DNA of 64,000 nt from Ovoidimarina sediminis (GCF_032586175.1 NZ_JAWHTE010000005.1:1-64000); one strand, 5' to 3'; positions 37,069 through 45,990 are shown, counted from the first letter of the stretch. Notes: generated by a model not told the origin, from the letters alone. Translations and numbers: made by a program.

Positions 37069-39666
37069 TCAGAAGGCGCCGACACCTGCGAAATCGGTGT
37101 CCGTGTCATCCTCTTCGTCAGTCAACTGTTCCTCCGCACGGAGGCGACTGCGCAGCGTGAAAAGCGACAGGAATGGATTGTCGCCACTGTCTGTCGTCTC
37201 GATCGAAGCGGCATCGCTTTCGGTATGTCCGAAGTTTGTGCGCAGCGACGCGAAGCTGTTCAGCAGGTTTGAGTCGTCGCCGCTTGGCGCATCGGTGGTG
37301 TTGTCACCGTCCCTCGATGCACCAAATCGCGCGAGGAGCTTCTGCCTGAACAGGGAAATACTGCTGTCCTCTGAAGACGATTCCGTGGGCGACGCGAGGT
37401 CATTGAACGTGCGATCGCCGATAACGGGCGTTGAGCCTGAACCATCGGTCGTGACGTCATCCTGCGACGTGCCGGTCTCGACAACCGACTCCTCGGGAAC
37501 GGTCGGTTCCTCCGGCGTCACCGGCTCCTCCACCGGTGTCTGATCCTCCACGGGCGCCGGTTCTTCCACCGGCGCCGGCTGATCATCGACCGCCGGCGGC
37601 TCAAGGCCGAGATAGGCGTTATTTACCTCTTCGGCGGTTTGCGCGTAGCGCAGGAATTCAACGTTATCGATCAGTCCGGTAAACGAACTGCTCCAATTGT
37701 TTCCGCCGACATGGAAATCCTGATACGCCGTTGCCGATTGCAGGCCCTCGAGGCCGACTTTCGAATCCACTTCCTTGCCGTCGATGAACAGCGTTGCGAT
37801 GCCGGTATCCGACGAAAAGGTCAGCGTCACGTTGTGCCAGCCGCCGTCTTCGATGCTCGGATCGACCGCGCCCAGGTACTGTGCCGGCGACCCGGTGGTA
37901 TCGACGCTGGCATAGATCTTGCCTTCGTAGGTTGATATCCCGAATCCGCCGATAAACGAGACGAGTGTTCCCTCCGGCGACGCCGCGCCGGCATCCTTCT
38001 GAAAATCGACGGAGACGGTGAAGCCGGAATTGTTCACCATCTCCCACGAGCGATCGTACTCGATGTAGCTGTCCGCACCGAGACGCAGGGCACTGCCGAA
38101 GTCGGTATCCACGATCTCCGCAATGCCCGTCACCATGGTATCGTTGATAAAGTCGCTCTGATCCGCAATCCCGTTTTCGAAGTCGAGGGAAAGCGCCTCC
38201 GGCGATGCGACGACAAGCGCCTTTTCCGAAGTAATGACCGTACCGTCGGACAACCGGACGGTCGCCTTGACGTCATAGTGCCCGCCGGCATCGTAGGTAT
38301 GGGTGATGCTTTCGCCCGTTCCGGTCTGCCCGTCGCCGAAGGTCCACTCCACGGTGGCGCCCGAGAGGTTCACCTCTCCGCCAACCCCGAAGACCGACAG
38401 CGCGTCGAACGTGACCGTATTGGCCGCTGCGCCTTCGCTACCGGTCGCGTTGAAGACGCCAAAACCTGTGCTGTGGCTGCCCCAGAGTTGCGTTGCACTA
38501 GCGCCCACGCCATCTGCCGCACTGTCCGGGATGACGTAGAAATCGTTCGCATCGCCATCCGCGATCAGCCCGCGCGAGAAGAGATTGCCGATGTAGTTCT
38601 CGCCCATCGGGTCGTGCGATTGAATGAAGACGTTGTCTACGAAGGTCATCGTTGACGATGTCGAGCCGGTATAGGAAGCGCCGGTGATCGGGCCTAGGAT
38701 GTTGTTCTGCACCAGCAGGTCGCGCGTCCCATCCGTCAGCACCATTCCCGGTGCGTCGCCCTCTACATCGTTGGTCGGAAGGAAGGTGTTGTTTTCGATC
38801 ACCGCGCCGATCACGCGCTCGAAACGAATGCCCTGGAAATTACCGTTGTGGAGGATGTTGTCGCTGATGGTGACGTTGGTGAAGCCCTGGCCGTATTCGT
38901 TGTTGTCGAGGTAGATCCCCAGAAGCGCTTCACCATCGCCTTGCTCGAAGAAGTTTCCGCTGATCGTGATGTTGTCCATCGAACCGGTGTCCCCGAAGCG
39001 ATGGAAGATGTGGATGATGTCCCCATGGTCGCCAAGGCCGCCGAAGTTCCACGGGTTTGACGTCGAGAAATGGTTGTCGTTGATTTCCGCGTTCTCGAGG
39101 AAACCGCCCGAGAAGTGCGAAGTGCGGACGTCGTGAATGTAGTTGTCCGAGAAATTCAGACCGTCGACCCAGTCAAAGCCGATGCCCTTGTGAAACATGG
39201 AGATCTCGGTGTTCGTGATCTCGATGTCTTTGGCCTGGAAGAGGAATATCCCGTTGCCGATCGGATAACCTTCGATTCCGTTCGCGCCTTGCGTGCCCAA
39301 TGGGATGTCCGGCGAATCCCCGGCGGCGGCGAGCCCGCCCTCGATCACCGAATTCGAGACTGTGATGTTGCTGGAGCTGTCGATCCTCAGGGCCGAATCC
39401 CACACCACCGTATCGACATCCGGCACGAAATCGACCTCGACCCGATCGATCGTGATGTTTGTGCATCCGTTCATGTATATCGTGTTGAAGACGGCCGTGT
39501 CGGCGCTATCCGCGGACACGATCGTGACGGTCGAGCTGAACTGGTAGTCGATAAGGCGGACGTCGCCGTAGAAGCCGCTTTCAAGCACAATCCTCGAACC
39601 GCCTGTCGCAGAAGCCAGCGCGGCGTAAAGGTCGCTGGCGCTTGCGACCGTAACAGTGGATGACAT
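37069..39666 (-). CDS. Secreted beta-helix/PKD/LamG exoprotein
   Basis: An 865-residue protein. Residues about 1-400 form a right-handed parallel beta-helix (repeated NITI-D, NITV-NS and IEITNTEIS rungs); about 410-490 a PKD domain (VEWTFGDGQTGTGESITHTY); about 510-670 a LamG fold (GGWHNVTLTFSSDTGIATLF, then GLIDNVEFLRYAQTAEEV). A Pro/Glu-rich linker and an acidic tail with short LFRQKLLARF and LFTLRSRLR segments close it. No N-terminal signal peptide; a C-terminal type I secretion signal is likely. The start at 39666 has AGAGGG eight bases upstream. The tail resembles that of the pseudogene at 2277-6928. It may bind or act on the polysaccharide made here. Confidence 0.72.
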   Translation of the reverse strand: MSSTVTVASASDLYAALASATGGSRIVLESGFYGDVRLIDYQFSSTVTIVSADSADTAVFNTIYMNGCTNITIDRVEVDFVPDVDTVVWDSALRIDSSSNITVSNSVIEGGLAAAGDSPDIPLGTQGANGIEGYPIGNGIFLFQAKDIEITNTEISMFHKGIGFDWVDGLNFSDNYIHDVRTSHFSGGFLENAEINDNHFSTSNPWNFGGLGDHGDIIHIFHRFGDTGSMDNITISGNFFEQGDGEALLGIYLDNNEYGQGFTNVTISDNILHNGNFQGIRFERVIGAVIENNTFLPTNDVEGDAPGMVLTDGTRDLLVQNNILGPITGASYTGSTSSTMTFVDNVFIQSHDPMGENYIGNLFSRGLIADGDANDFYVIPDSAADGVGASATQLWGSHSTGFGVFNATGSEGAAANTVTFDALSVFGVGGEVNLSGATVEWTFGDGQTGTGESITHTYDAGGHYDVKATVRLSDGTVITSEKALVVASPEALSLDFENGIADQSDFINDTMVTGIAEIVDTDFGSALRLGADSYIEYDRSWEMVNNSGFTVSVDFQKDAGAASPEGTLVSFIGGFGISTYEGKIYASVDTTGSPAQYLGAVDPSIEDGGWHNVTLTFSSDTGIATLFIDGKEVDSKVGLEGLQSATAYQDFHVGGNNWSSSFTGLIDNVEFLRYAQTAEEVNNAYLGLEPPAVDDQPAPVEEPAPVEDQTPVEEPVTPEEPTVPEESVVETGTSQDDVTTDGSGSTPVIGDRTFNDLASPTESSSEDSSISLFRQKLLARFGASRDGDNTTDAPSGDDSNLLNSFASLRTNFGHTESDAASIETTDSGDNPFLSLFTLRSRLRAEEQLTDEEDDTDTDFAGVGAF

Positions 39667-39691
39667 TTTTTGTCCCTCTTGATCCCGATAG

Positions 39692-39799
39692 GGCCAAACT
39701 GGCCAAACAAGAAACAATACTTCCCGATGGGAACTGACTGATTTAGGAACCCGGCATAATTTTGTTTCCCCGAACAAAATTCCGCCCTAATTGGGCGAT
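39692..39799 (-). promoter_or_regulatory. Palindrome-dense promoter region
   Basis: The 319-base gap upstream of the beta-helix/LamG gene contains four ordered elements. They are a direct repeat of GGCCAAAC (39692-39699 and 39701-39708); an inverted repeat TTCCC-GAT-GGGAA (39723-39735); a perfect 9-bp inverted repeat AATTTTGTT/AACAAAATT with a 6-base spacer (39760-39783); and CGCCC-TAATT-GGGCG (39785-39799). They end about 25 bases before the start codon of the leftward gene at 39666. The remainder of the gap (39800-39985) shows no gene. These look like operators for one or more dimeric regulators controlling the exoprotein and spike genes. Confidence 0.6.
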
Positions 39800-39985
39800 G
39801 CCGCAATCCCTGAAACGTCCTGTGGCCCGGCGTGAGGCATTCCCACGAACGGCGCGTGGACGCGAAAGCCCTTGTAAACAAAGAAGCGAGCTGGGCGAGC
39901 ACTGTCGCCGACTGCCGCTGCGGAATGTCCGGATATCAACCGAAGACAATGCCGGGTCTCGGCGGAAATCCGCCTTTCGCTGTGC

Positions 39986-41422
39986 TTAGCCGAGCATTTT
40001 TCTCAATTTGGAGACAACGGCCTTCGGATCTTTCCAGGCCCGGGAGAGCTTCGACATCGTGTCGGCGACGAAACCCAGGCTGTTGATCGGAATCGTCATG
40101 ATCTCTGGCCACCCTCGCCGGATCACCCTGTGCGCGAAAGTCCCCTCGCGCCGCCACTCGACCGGTAATGAAAGCATCAGAGTGATCGCGCGGCGCGACA
40201 CCATCGGGTGCAGGGCAACCAGCCAGTCGTCACCTGGAAAATGTGCTGAGGCCCAGGGGCCCATGCGGTGCTCGATATAGGCAAGATCCAAAAGATCGAG
40301 GCCGCTCATCTTTGGCGCCGCCGCGATCCAGGCGGCAAGCCGGGCCTCGAGGTCTGCATCCTGCGGCAGGCCGAATCGCGCGATCAGACGCCTGGCTTCG
40401 ATGGCAAGCGATGCGTCGTCCGATGGCCGCCAGAGAAACCCACGGCCGACCTCACCGCCGAGGCCGCCGATGAACCAAGTGCCGCGCTCTATCAGGTGAA
40501 CACTCTTGTGATAGCGGGCATTCGCATCGGCGACGCAGTGGCCAGTTCTACGGATATAGGCCTCCACCTCGTCATCCGTGGCAACGATACGTGGAAGTTC
40601 ACGCTGCCGGAGCCCTGCGAACTCTGCGAGGCGGCGGGCCAGCTTGCTGTCGATCGAGTGCTGGTCTCCCCCCACAACCGTTACGAAATCCGCTTTCTCC
40701 GCGATGGATCGCGAACTGGCCAGCAAGAGCCGGGTGTCTTGTCCCGCGGTCAACGAGATGACGGTGGGCCGTGTTTCCGCCACCGCCGCGATCTGCATCG
40801 CGACATGCTCGAGGAGGGAACCCACCGCTGCGTCGGGATCTGCAGCGGGATGCAACGGCCCGTCCGGCCAGAACCGGGCAACCTCGAAGTCTCCGAGATC
40901 GAGAACGTGATTGGGCAAAAGCCGCTCGACCCCGCGATGCGCCGTCATTCCCGCCGGGAACCAACCCTTGTTGCCCACCCCGAAATGCCGATACCGCGCG
41001 GCGTCGAAGCGCGCCTCATAGGCCCCGTCATCCAAAAGGGAATCCGCGCTCGTGGCAACGCCGATTTCGGGGTCGAAGACCACCGGGATCTGGGCGAACG
41101 GGTCGGGGTAGCTGCGAAGCGGCCCGGTGCCATCGTCGAAGAACCAAAGATAGGCACCGCTCAGGTCGTCCATCGACCGGTTCACGAAGGCGTCGGCATC
41201 GCCTTCGTACCGGTGACGGACGTTCAGCCTGTCTCCGGCAATCTCCCGCCGGTGCAGGTCGAACGGCTCGCCGACCAGCACGCCGGTCGCGCGGCCGCTG
41301 TCATCGATCACGCGGATCACGCGCAGAGACGCGCCTGTCTCGAGAAACCAGCCCCCAAGCTCCACGGCCCCCGGAACCGCATTCCGCGTCAGCCGGTATT
41401 GCTTGGATTTCACCATAACCAT
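39986..41422 (-). CDS. Asparagine synthase-like amidotransferase, no N-terminal nucleophile
   Basis: A 478-residue protein related to asparagine synthetase B. The synthetase domain has the PP-loop as SLTAGQDTRLLLAS (canonical SGGxDS becomes TAGQDT) and later GLGGEVGRGFLW. The glutaminase-like N-terminal half is recognisable (GAYLWFFDDGTGPLRSYPD and FFVDPEIG-like FDPEIGVATS) but begins MVMVKSK instead of Met-Cys, so it cannot use glutamine. It may use free ammonia or an amine, or it may ligate or cyclise something on a sugar or peptide. Similar degenerate proteins occur in polysaccharide loci. It lies upstream of the palindrome-rich promoter and is divergent from the HAD-UbiA gene. Confidence 0.7.
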   Translation of the reverse strand: MVMVKSKQYRLTRNAVPGAVELGGWFLETGASLRVIRVIDDSGRATGVLVGEPFDLHRREIAGDRLNVRHRYEGDADAFVNRSMDDLSGAYLWFFDDGTGPLRSYPDPFAQIPVVFDPEIGVATSADSLLDDGAYEARFDAARYRHFGVGNKGWFPAGMTAHRGVERLLPNHVLDLGDFEVARFWPDGPLHPAADPDAAVGSLLEHVAMQIAAVAETRPTVISLTAGQDTRLLLASSRSIAEKADFVTVVGGDQHSIDSKLARRLAEFAGLRQRELPRIVATDDEVEAYIRRTGHCVADANARYHKSVHLIERGTWFIGGLGGEVGRGFLWRPSDDASLAIEARRLIARFGLPQDADLEARLAAWIAAAPKMSGLDLLDLAYIEHRMGPWASAHFPGDDWLVALHPMVSRRAITLMLSLPVEWRREGTFAHRVIRRGWPEIMTIPINSLGFVADTMSKLSRAWKDPKAVVSKLRKMLG

Positions 41423-41607
41423 CCCACTCGCCTGCCGCGGCGCCGATTTCCGCGCATCTGACTATCCCGATAGCATCGGCCCATTTGCCGAACAAGAAGC
41501 GCGGATTGCGTGTGGTCCCTGCCGGCCGCGAGACCGGGCCGTTACGTTCCGGCCACCCGGCCGGCGAATGCGACTTTACGGGATTCCCAGTGCCCTCTCT
41601 CCGTTCT

Positions 41608-43092
41608 ATGAGAAGGAACGCGGCAGCCTGGAGAGAGGAATTGGGCCCTTCGACGTTGGCAAAACCGGAAGAAGTCGCTCTCGTGGTCGATCTAGACGGC
41701 ACGCTCAGCCGCTCCGATACCTTCCACGAAGCGATTCTTCGCCTCGGACGCGAGAAACCGCTGTCGCTGCTGCGTCTCGCGGCGGCCTTGCCATCCGGCA
41801 AGGTTGCGGCCAAGCGCCTTGTCGCGGATGCCGAGATTGTCCCTGCGGAGGAGCTTGTCCTGAACGAGGACGTCACCGCGCTGATCGAGGCAGCCCGCGC
41901 CGATGGTCGCAAGACGATCCTCGTCACCGCATCGGATGACCGGCAGGCGCAGGAAATCGCCCGCGCCACGGGGCTTTTCGACGAGGCTTATGGCACCGGC
42001 GCGAATGGCACGGACGGAGCGAACCTTTCGGGATCGGCCAAGGCCGCGTTCCTCGTATCGCTCTTTGGCGAGCGCGGGTTCGATTACGTGGGCGACGCAC
42101 CCGTGGATGCGCCCGTCTGGCAAAGCGCGCGGCGCGCGATCACGGTCGGGGCGGGCGCTGCTCTGCGCGCCACGGCCGAGCGCGCGAATTCCGATGCGAT
42201 GCATCTTGGCGAACCCCGGAAAGGGGGCTTGGCGTATCTCAGGGCGCTTCGCCCCTACCAGTGGTCGAAGAACCTCCTGATCTTCCTGCCGCTTCTCGCC
42301 GCGCATGACGTCTCGAATCTGGGCATCGCGTTGGCGGCATTCGCCGCGTTCTGCCTTACCGCGTCGAGCGTCTATGTCATCAACGATCTCCTCGACCTGC
42401 CGGCAGACCGGCAGCATCCGCGCAAGCGCAACCGGCCTTTCGCCTGCGGTGCCGTGCCTTTGTCGCATGGCGTGGTCATGGCCGCCGGTCTGGTGCTCGC
42501 CGCAGGCCTCATCGGCGCTCTCTTCGCGCCAGGGCCCTTCATTCTCGTTCTCGCCGCCTACTTCCTCGCGACGCTTGCCTATTCTCTGTTCCTCAAGCGC
42601 AAGCTCGTTGCCGATATCATGGTGCTGGCGTGCCTTTACACGTTGCGGATCATCGCCGGCGGCGCTGCCACGGGGATTCCCCTGTCGCCATGGATGCTCG
42701 CGTTTTCGATGTTTCTCTTCCTCTCGCTCGCGGCGGTCAAACGCCAGGCGGAACTCGTGGATCAGGTCTCGCGAAACGTCTCCACCGCGCCGGGCCGCGC
42801 CTATGAGACGGGGGACATGCAGATCATTGTGGGCACCGCGCTGTCTTCGGCCCACGCCGCGGTGCTCGTTTTCGCGCTCTATCTGACGAGTGATGCCGTC
42901 ACAGCCCTCTACGCATCCGCGCAGATCCTATGGCTGATCTGCCCGATCCTGCTCTACTGGCTTCTCCGCATGGTCATGGTGACGTCGCGGGGGCGTATGA
43001 AGGACGATCCCATCGTCTTCGCATCGCAAGATCCGATCAGCTTCGCCGCGGTGATCCTGACCGCGGTGATCATTTACTCCGCAACCTTCTGA
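41608..43092 (+). CDS. HAD phosphatase-UbiA prenyltransferase fusion (DPPR synthase-like)
   Basis: About 494 residues. The N-terminal HAD domain (VVDLDGTLSRSDTFHEA, TASDDRQAQE and DYVGDAPVD, giving the motifs for an aspartyl-phosphate phosphatase) is followed by a nine-helix UbiA domain with NDLLDLPADRQHPRKRNRP as first Asp motif and YSLFLKRKLVADIMVLACL around the second. It resembles the mycobacterial decaprenyl-phosphate phosphoribosyltransferase. A plausible reaction is phosphoribosyl transfer from PRPP to polyprenyl phosphate, with the HAD part removing the 5-phosphate, giving a lipid-linked pentofuranose donor. The start is uncertain: GTG 41590 or TTG codons near 41641-41656 are alternatives. 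Confidence 0.75.
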   Translation: MRRNAAAWREELGPSTLAKPEEVALVVDLDGTLSRSDTFHEAILRLGREKPLSLLRLAAALPSGKVAAKRLVADAEIVPAEELVLNEDVTALIEAARADGRKTILVTASDDRQAQEIARATGLFDEAYGTGANGTDGANLSGSAKAAFLVSLFGERGFDYVGDAPVDAPVWQSARRAITVGAGAALRATAERANSDAMHLGEPRKGGLAYLRALRPYQWSKNLLIFLPLLAAHDVSNLGIALAAFAAFCLTASSVYVINDLLDLPADRQHPRKRNRPFACGAVPLSHGVVMAAGLVLAAGLIGALFAPGPFILVLAAYFLATLAYSLFLKRKLVADIMVLACLYTLRIIAGGAATGIPLSPWMLAFSMFLFLSLAAVKRQAELVDQVSRNVSTAPGRAYETGDMQIIVGTALSSAHAAVLVFALYLTSDAVTALYASAQILWLICPILLYWLLRMVMVTSRGRMKDDPIVFASQDPISFAAVILTAVIIYSATF

Positions 43093-43104
43093 CCTGCCGG
43101 GGGG

Positions 43105-44475
43105 ATGGCGCGGGCTCTCGGATATGGCATTGTTCTGAGCCTTCCTGCGACGCCGGGCCGCGCCCATGTGTCGGAACAGGGGTTCGTCCTTCTTCTGCCA
43201 ACTGATCTTTACATCGCCGGCGGCGTGGCGACCGTCGTACTGACAATCGCGCTCATTCTCTTTCTGCCGGGCTCCGCGACCCTTGGTCTTTTCCGGCCTC
43301 TGCACATTCCTGCGGGAAACGCGCCCCGCCTCGCGGGGCTGACCCGTTGGGTGGCGGCGGGGCTTCTTCTGGCGCTTCTTGTCTGCGGCGTAGCGGGGGC
43401 GCCAGATCCGCTGGCCAACCCGCTGCCGCTTTGGGTCTGGACGGTCACGTGGATCGGGCTCGTCTCGGTGCAGGGGGCGCTGTTCAATATCTGGGGTTTC
43501 GTCGATCCGTTCCGCGCGCCGGGCGCCTGCCTGCGACGAGTCATCTCGCGCCGTCTTCACCTGAGACTGCCGCGCGCGGCGGGCAAATGGCCCGCTGTCG
43601 TCCTTCTGGTCGCTTTTGCGGCGTTCATGCTGGCCGATCCGGCACCGGCGGATCCGAGGCGCCTTGCCCTGATCGTCGCTCTTTACGCTGCCATGACGGT
43701 GGCCGGGCGTGCCGTCTTCGGGCCGCGCTGGGCGCTTCAGGTCGAGTTTCTGACGGTGATGATGCGCCTCTTCGCCTCGGTCGCGCCCCTGTCCCGATCT
43801 GCGGCCGGGCTCTGGGGCTGGCGTCTTGCGCGCGGGGCCTCGCCCGATCCGGCCCTCGCCGTGTTCGCCGTCGCGCTTCTCGGGATCGGATCCTTCGATG
43901 GGCTGAACGAAACCTTTTGGTGGCTAGGCCGGATCGGCATCAACCCGCTCGAGTACCCCGGCAGATCGGCGGTGATCGGCGCAACACTCATTGGTCTTGC
44001 CCTTGTTCTCGCCGGGCTCCTCGCCGCTTTCGCTCTGTCGCTCGGCGCGGGCCTGCTCCTCGCCCGGCGGGCCGGATTTCTGCGCGCTTTCTGCGCCTTT
44101 GCGCCCGCCCTTCTGCCGATCGCCACCGGCTATCACATCGCCCATTACCTCACGAGTTTCCTTGTCGATATCCAGTGGACGCTCGCGGCCACCTCCGATC
44201 CGCTGGATACCGGTGCGGATCTTCTGAACCTCGGGCAGTTCTACGTCACCACGGGATTCTTCAATACGCGTGATACCGTGCGGATCATATGGCTCACCCA
44301 GGCGGGGGCCGTCGTGATCGGCCATGTGATTTCGATCCTCGTGGCCCATGCCATCGCGCTTCGGATCTACGGCAACGACCGCGCAGCCCTTCTGAGCCAG
44401 GCCCCACTTGCCGTGCTGATGGTGCTCTACACGCTATTCGGCCTCTGGCTGCTCGCCTCGCCCCGGGGTGTGTGA
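43105..44475 (+). CDS. Polytopic membrane protein of unknown function
   Basis: A 456-residue protein with about 11 hydrophobic segments, 12 bases downstream of the HAD-UbiA gene and therefore probably co-transcribed with it, or alternatively the first gene of the catabolic locus that follows. The N-terminus has a hydrophobic segment then HVSEQGFVLLLPTDLYIAGG. Conserved-looking polar spots are GFVDPFRAPG, DGLNETFWWLGRIGINPLEYPGR and GYHIAHYLTSF, the last with several His that could bind a metal. I do not recognise the family and assign no function. The ATG is preceded by GGGGGG at very short spacing. Confidence 0.65.
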   Translation: MARALGYGIVLSLPATPGRAHVSEQGFVLLLPTDLYIAGGVATVVLTIALILFLPGSATLGLFRPLHIPAGNAPRLAGLTRWVAAGLLLALLVCGVAGAPDPLANPLPLWVWTVTWIGLVSVQGALFNIWGFVDPFRAPGACLRRVISRRLHLRLPRAAGKWPAVVLLVAFAAFMLADPAPADPRRLALIVALYAAMTVAGRAVFGPRWALQVEFLTVMMRLFASVAPLSRSAAGLWGWRLARGASPDPALAVFAVALLGIGSFDGLNETFWWLGRIGINPLEYPGRSAVIGATLIGLALVLAGLLAAFALSLGAGLLLARRAGFLRAFCAFAPALLPIATGYHIAHYLTSFLVDIQWTLAATSDPLDTGADLLNLGQFYVTTGFFNTRDTVRIIWLTQAGAVVIGHVISILVAHAIALRIYGNDRAALLSQAPLAVLMVLYTLFGLWLLASPRGV

Positions 44476-44493
44476 CCGGCGCAAAAAATAATC

Positions 44494-44525
44494 TCGACAG
44501 AACGCAAGACTGTTTGCACACTAAC
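44494..44525 (+). promoter_or_regulatory. Putative promoter and 15-bp operator before importer operon
   Basis: TGTTTGCACACTAAC at 44511-44525 recurs with one difference before the molybdenum hydroxylase genes (49293-49307). It is an imperfect palindrome (GTT...AAC arms). TCGACA at 44494-44499 and CACACT at 44517-44522 are 17 bases apart and could be -35 and -10 boxes, so a repressor bound to the palindrome would cover the -10. The cluster's own MarR protein is the obvious candidate. Confidence 0.55.
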
Positions 44526-44579
44526 AAGCAAGATCGCCGGAACGGCGGCAGTCGAACATCCAGTCAGGGGGATCCAGAG

Positions 44580-45866
44580 ATGGGCACAGACAAATCCACG
44601 ACCTCGCGCCGCGGGGCGCTGAAGACGCTGGGCATGGGGGCCGTGGGCGCGGCGTCGATGCCGCTCTGGGCGCGCTACACCCATGCGCAATCGGCCGAAC
44701 CGATCCGGATCGGGTTTCAGCAGCATTCCACCGGCATCGGCGCGGCTTACGGCCGCTGGTACGGGCGCACGACGGAAGCGGCGGCGCGGATCATCAACGA
44801 GGCTGGCGGCATCAATGGCCGGCCGGTGGAGATCATCGCCGAAGATGACGGCACCGATCCCAAGCGCGGCGCTGAAGTGGTCGAGAAATTCGCCACCCAG
44901 CATGGATGCGACGTCGCCTTCGGTACGCTGTTTTCCCATGTGGTGATCGGCTCGGCGCCCCGGGCGGGGGAGCTGAAGATGCCTTATTTCGTGGTGTCCG
45001 AAGGCCATCACGTCGCCTCGGGCATGCTGAACCGCTACACGCTTCAGCCCGGCATCACCGATGTGAAAAGCCAGGTGCAGGCAATGGCGCCCTATGTCTC
45101 TTCGAACCTCGGCAAGAAGGTCACCATGGTCTTCCCCGATTTCGCCTTCGGCCATGACCACCGCGATTTCTTCACCGCGGCGATCCAGGCGCAGGGCGGC
45201 GAGGTTCTCGAACATATCGCGATCCCGCCGACCGAAACCTCGTTCACCAAGTACTTCCCGAAGATCCCGCGCGATACAGAAGTGCTCTACCACGTGATGG
45301 TCGGCCCGGCCGTCCTGACCTTTGTGAAGGAACTGGGCGAATTCTTCGGGCCCTCCGCCCCGCCGCTCTTCGGCTTCATCGACTCTCTCGAAGCGGTCGA
45401 TATCGCCTCTCCCGGCCTCGAATTCCTGGACGGCACCTATTTCTGGGAGGGCAACCCCCGCTACGCCCAGGCCGACCAGTCCGAGCACGACAAGTTCTTC
45501 CGCGCCGCCGTGGGCGTCGACGAAAACGGTGCCAGTGTCTCGGACGCCAAGGATATCTCGACCTATGCCCACATGTTCGGCTGCTGGGAAACACTCCACA
45601 TCATCAAGGCGGGGATGGAGGCCGCAGGCTACGGCGGCCCTGGTGATCGCGCCGCCCTGATCGAGGCGGTCGAGGCCATGACCGATATGCCTGAAAGCCA
45701 AGCCCATCCGCAGGGCGCCAAGCGCTTCAATGGCAAGACCCATCAGGTCTTCGGACACCAGTACATCAGCCAGGTTCAGGGCGGAAAACTCGTCAAGGTC
45801 CACACGACTTCTATCGAGGATACGCTCTATCCAGACGAGGTGGATTACACGACCCAGGCGCTCTGA
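44580..45866 (+). CDS. HAAT-type ABC transporter substrate-binding protein, Tat signal
   Basis: A 428-residue periplasmic binding protein of the branched-chain amino acid/amide type. The N-terminus SRRGALKTLGMGAVGAASMP is a twin-arginine-like export signal, with cleavage near AQSAEP. The mature part begins IRIGFQQHSTG and has two alpha/beta lobes (AARIINEAGGINGRPVEII is the usual first-lobe signature). AGGGGG lies about eight bases upstream of the start. It heads a five-gene importer operon. The ligand is probably the substrate of the downstream molybdenum hydroxylase rather than a branched-chain amino acid; that is inference. Confidence 0.85.
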   Translation: MGTDKSTTSRRGALKTLGMGAVGAASMPLWARYTHAQSAEPIRIGFQQHSTGIGAAYGRWYGRTTEAAARIINEAGGINGRPVEIIAEDDGTDPKRGAEVVEKFATQHGCDVAFGTLFSHVVIGSAPRAGELKMPYFVVSEGHHVASGMLNRYTLQPGITDVKSQVQAMAPYVSSNLGKKVTMVFPDFAFGHDHRDFFTAAIQAQGGEVLEHIAIPPTETSFTKYFPKIPRDTEVLYHVMVGPAVLTFVKELGEFFGPSAPPLFGFIDSLEAVDIASPGLEFLDGTYFWEGNPRYAQADQSEHDKFFRAAVGVDENGASVSDAKDISTYAHMFGCWETLHIIKAGMEAAGYGGPGDRAALIEAVEAMTDMPESQAHPQGAKRFNGKTHQVFGHQYISQVQGGKLVKVHTTSIEDTLYPDEVDYTTQAL

Positions 45867-45902
45867 TCGATGCCTGCGTTGGGGCCGCGCCGGACGGCCG
45901 GT

Positions 45903-45964
45903 GAGTATTTGAGCCAAAGTGAAGGTGGAGGGCCCGCTCCAACTTCATTCTGGCAAAAATACTC
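45903..45964. repeat. Rhodobacterales-type intergenic palindrome
   Basis: A 28-base arm (45903-45930) pairs with 45937-45964 at 23 of 28 positions around a short GGCCC-type loop; the right arm ends TGGCAAAAATACTC. I recall very similar palindromes between genes in many Rhodobacteraceae genomes. It lies in the 124-base gap between the binding-protein gene and the first permease gene, where a partial terminator would keep binding-protein mRNA in excess. Confidence 0.7.
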
Positions 45965-45990
45965 CCGCCGGAGGCGGCCCCCGGTCTGAC

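Noticed and set aside
32619..39666. Sorting tags for the nearby exosortase at the C-termini of the large exoproteins
   Set aside because: The ends (TTPTV, SFVGSEN, FAGVGAF) lack the required short motif, hydrophobic helix and basic tail.
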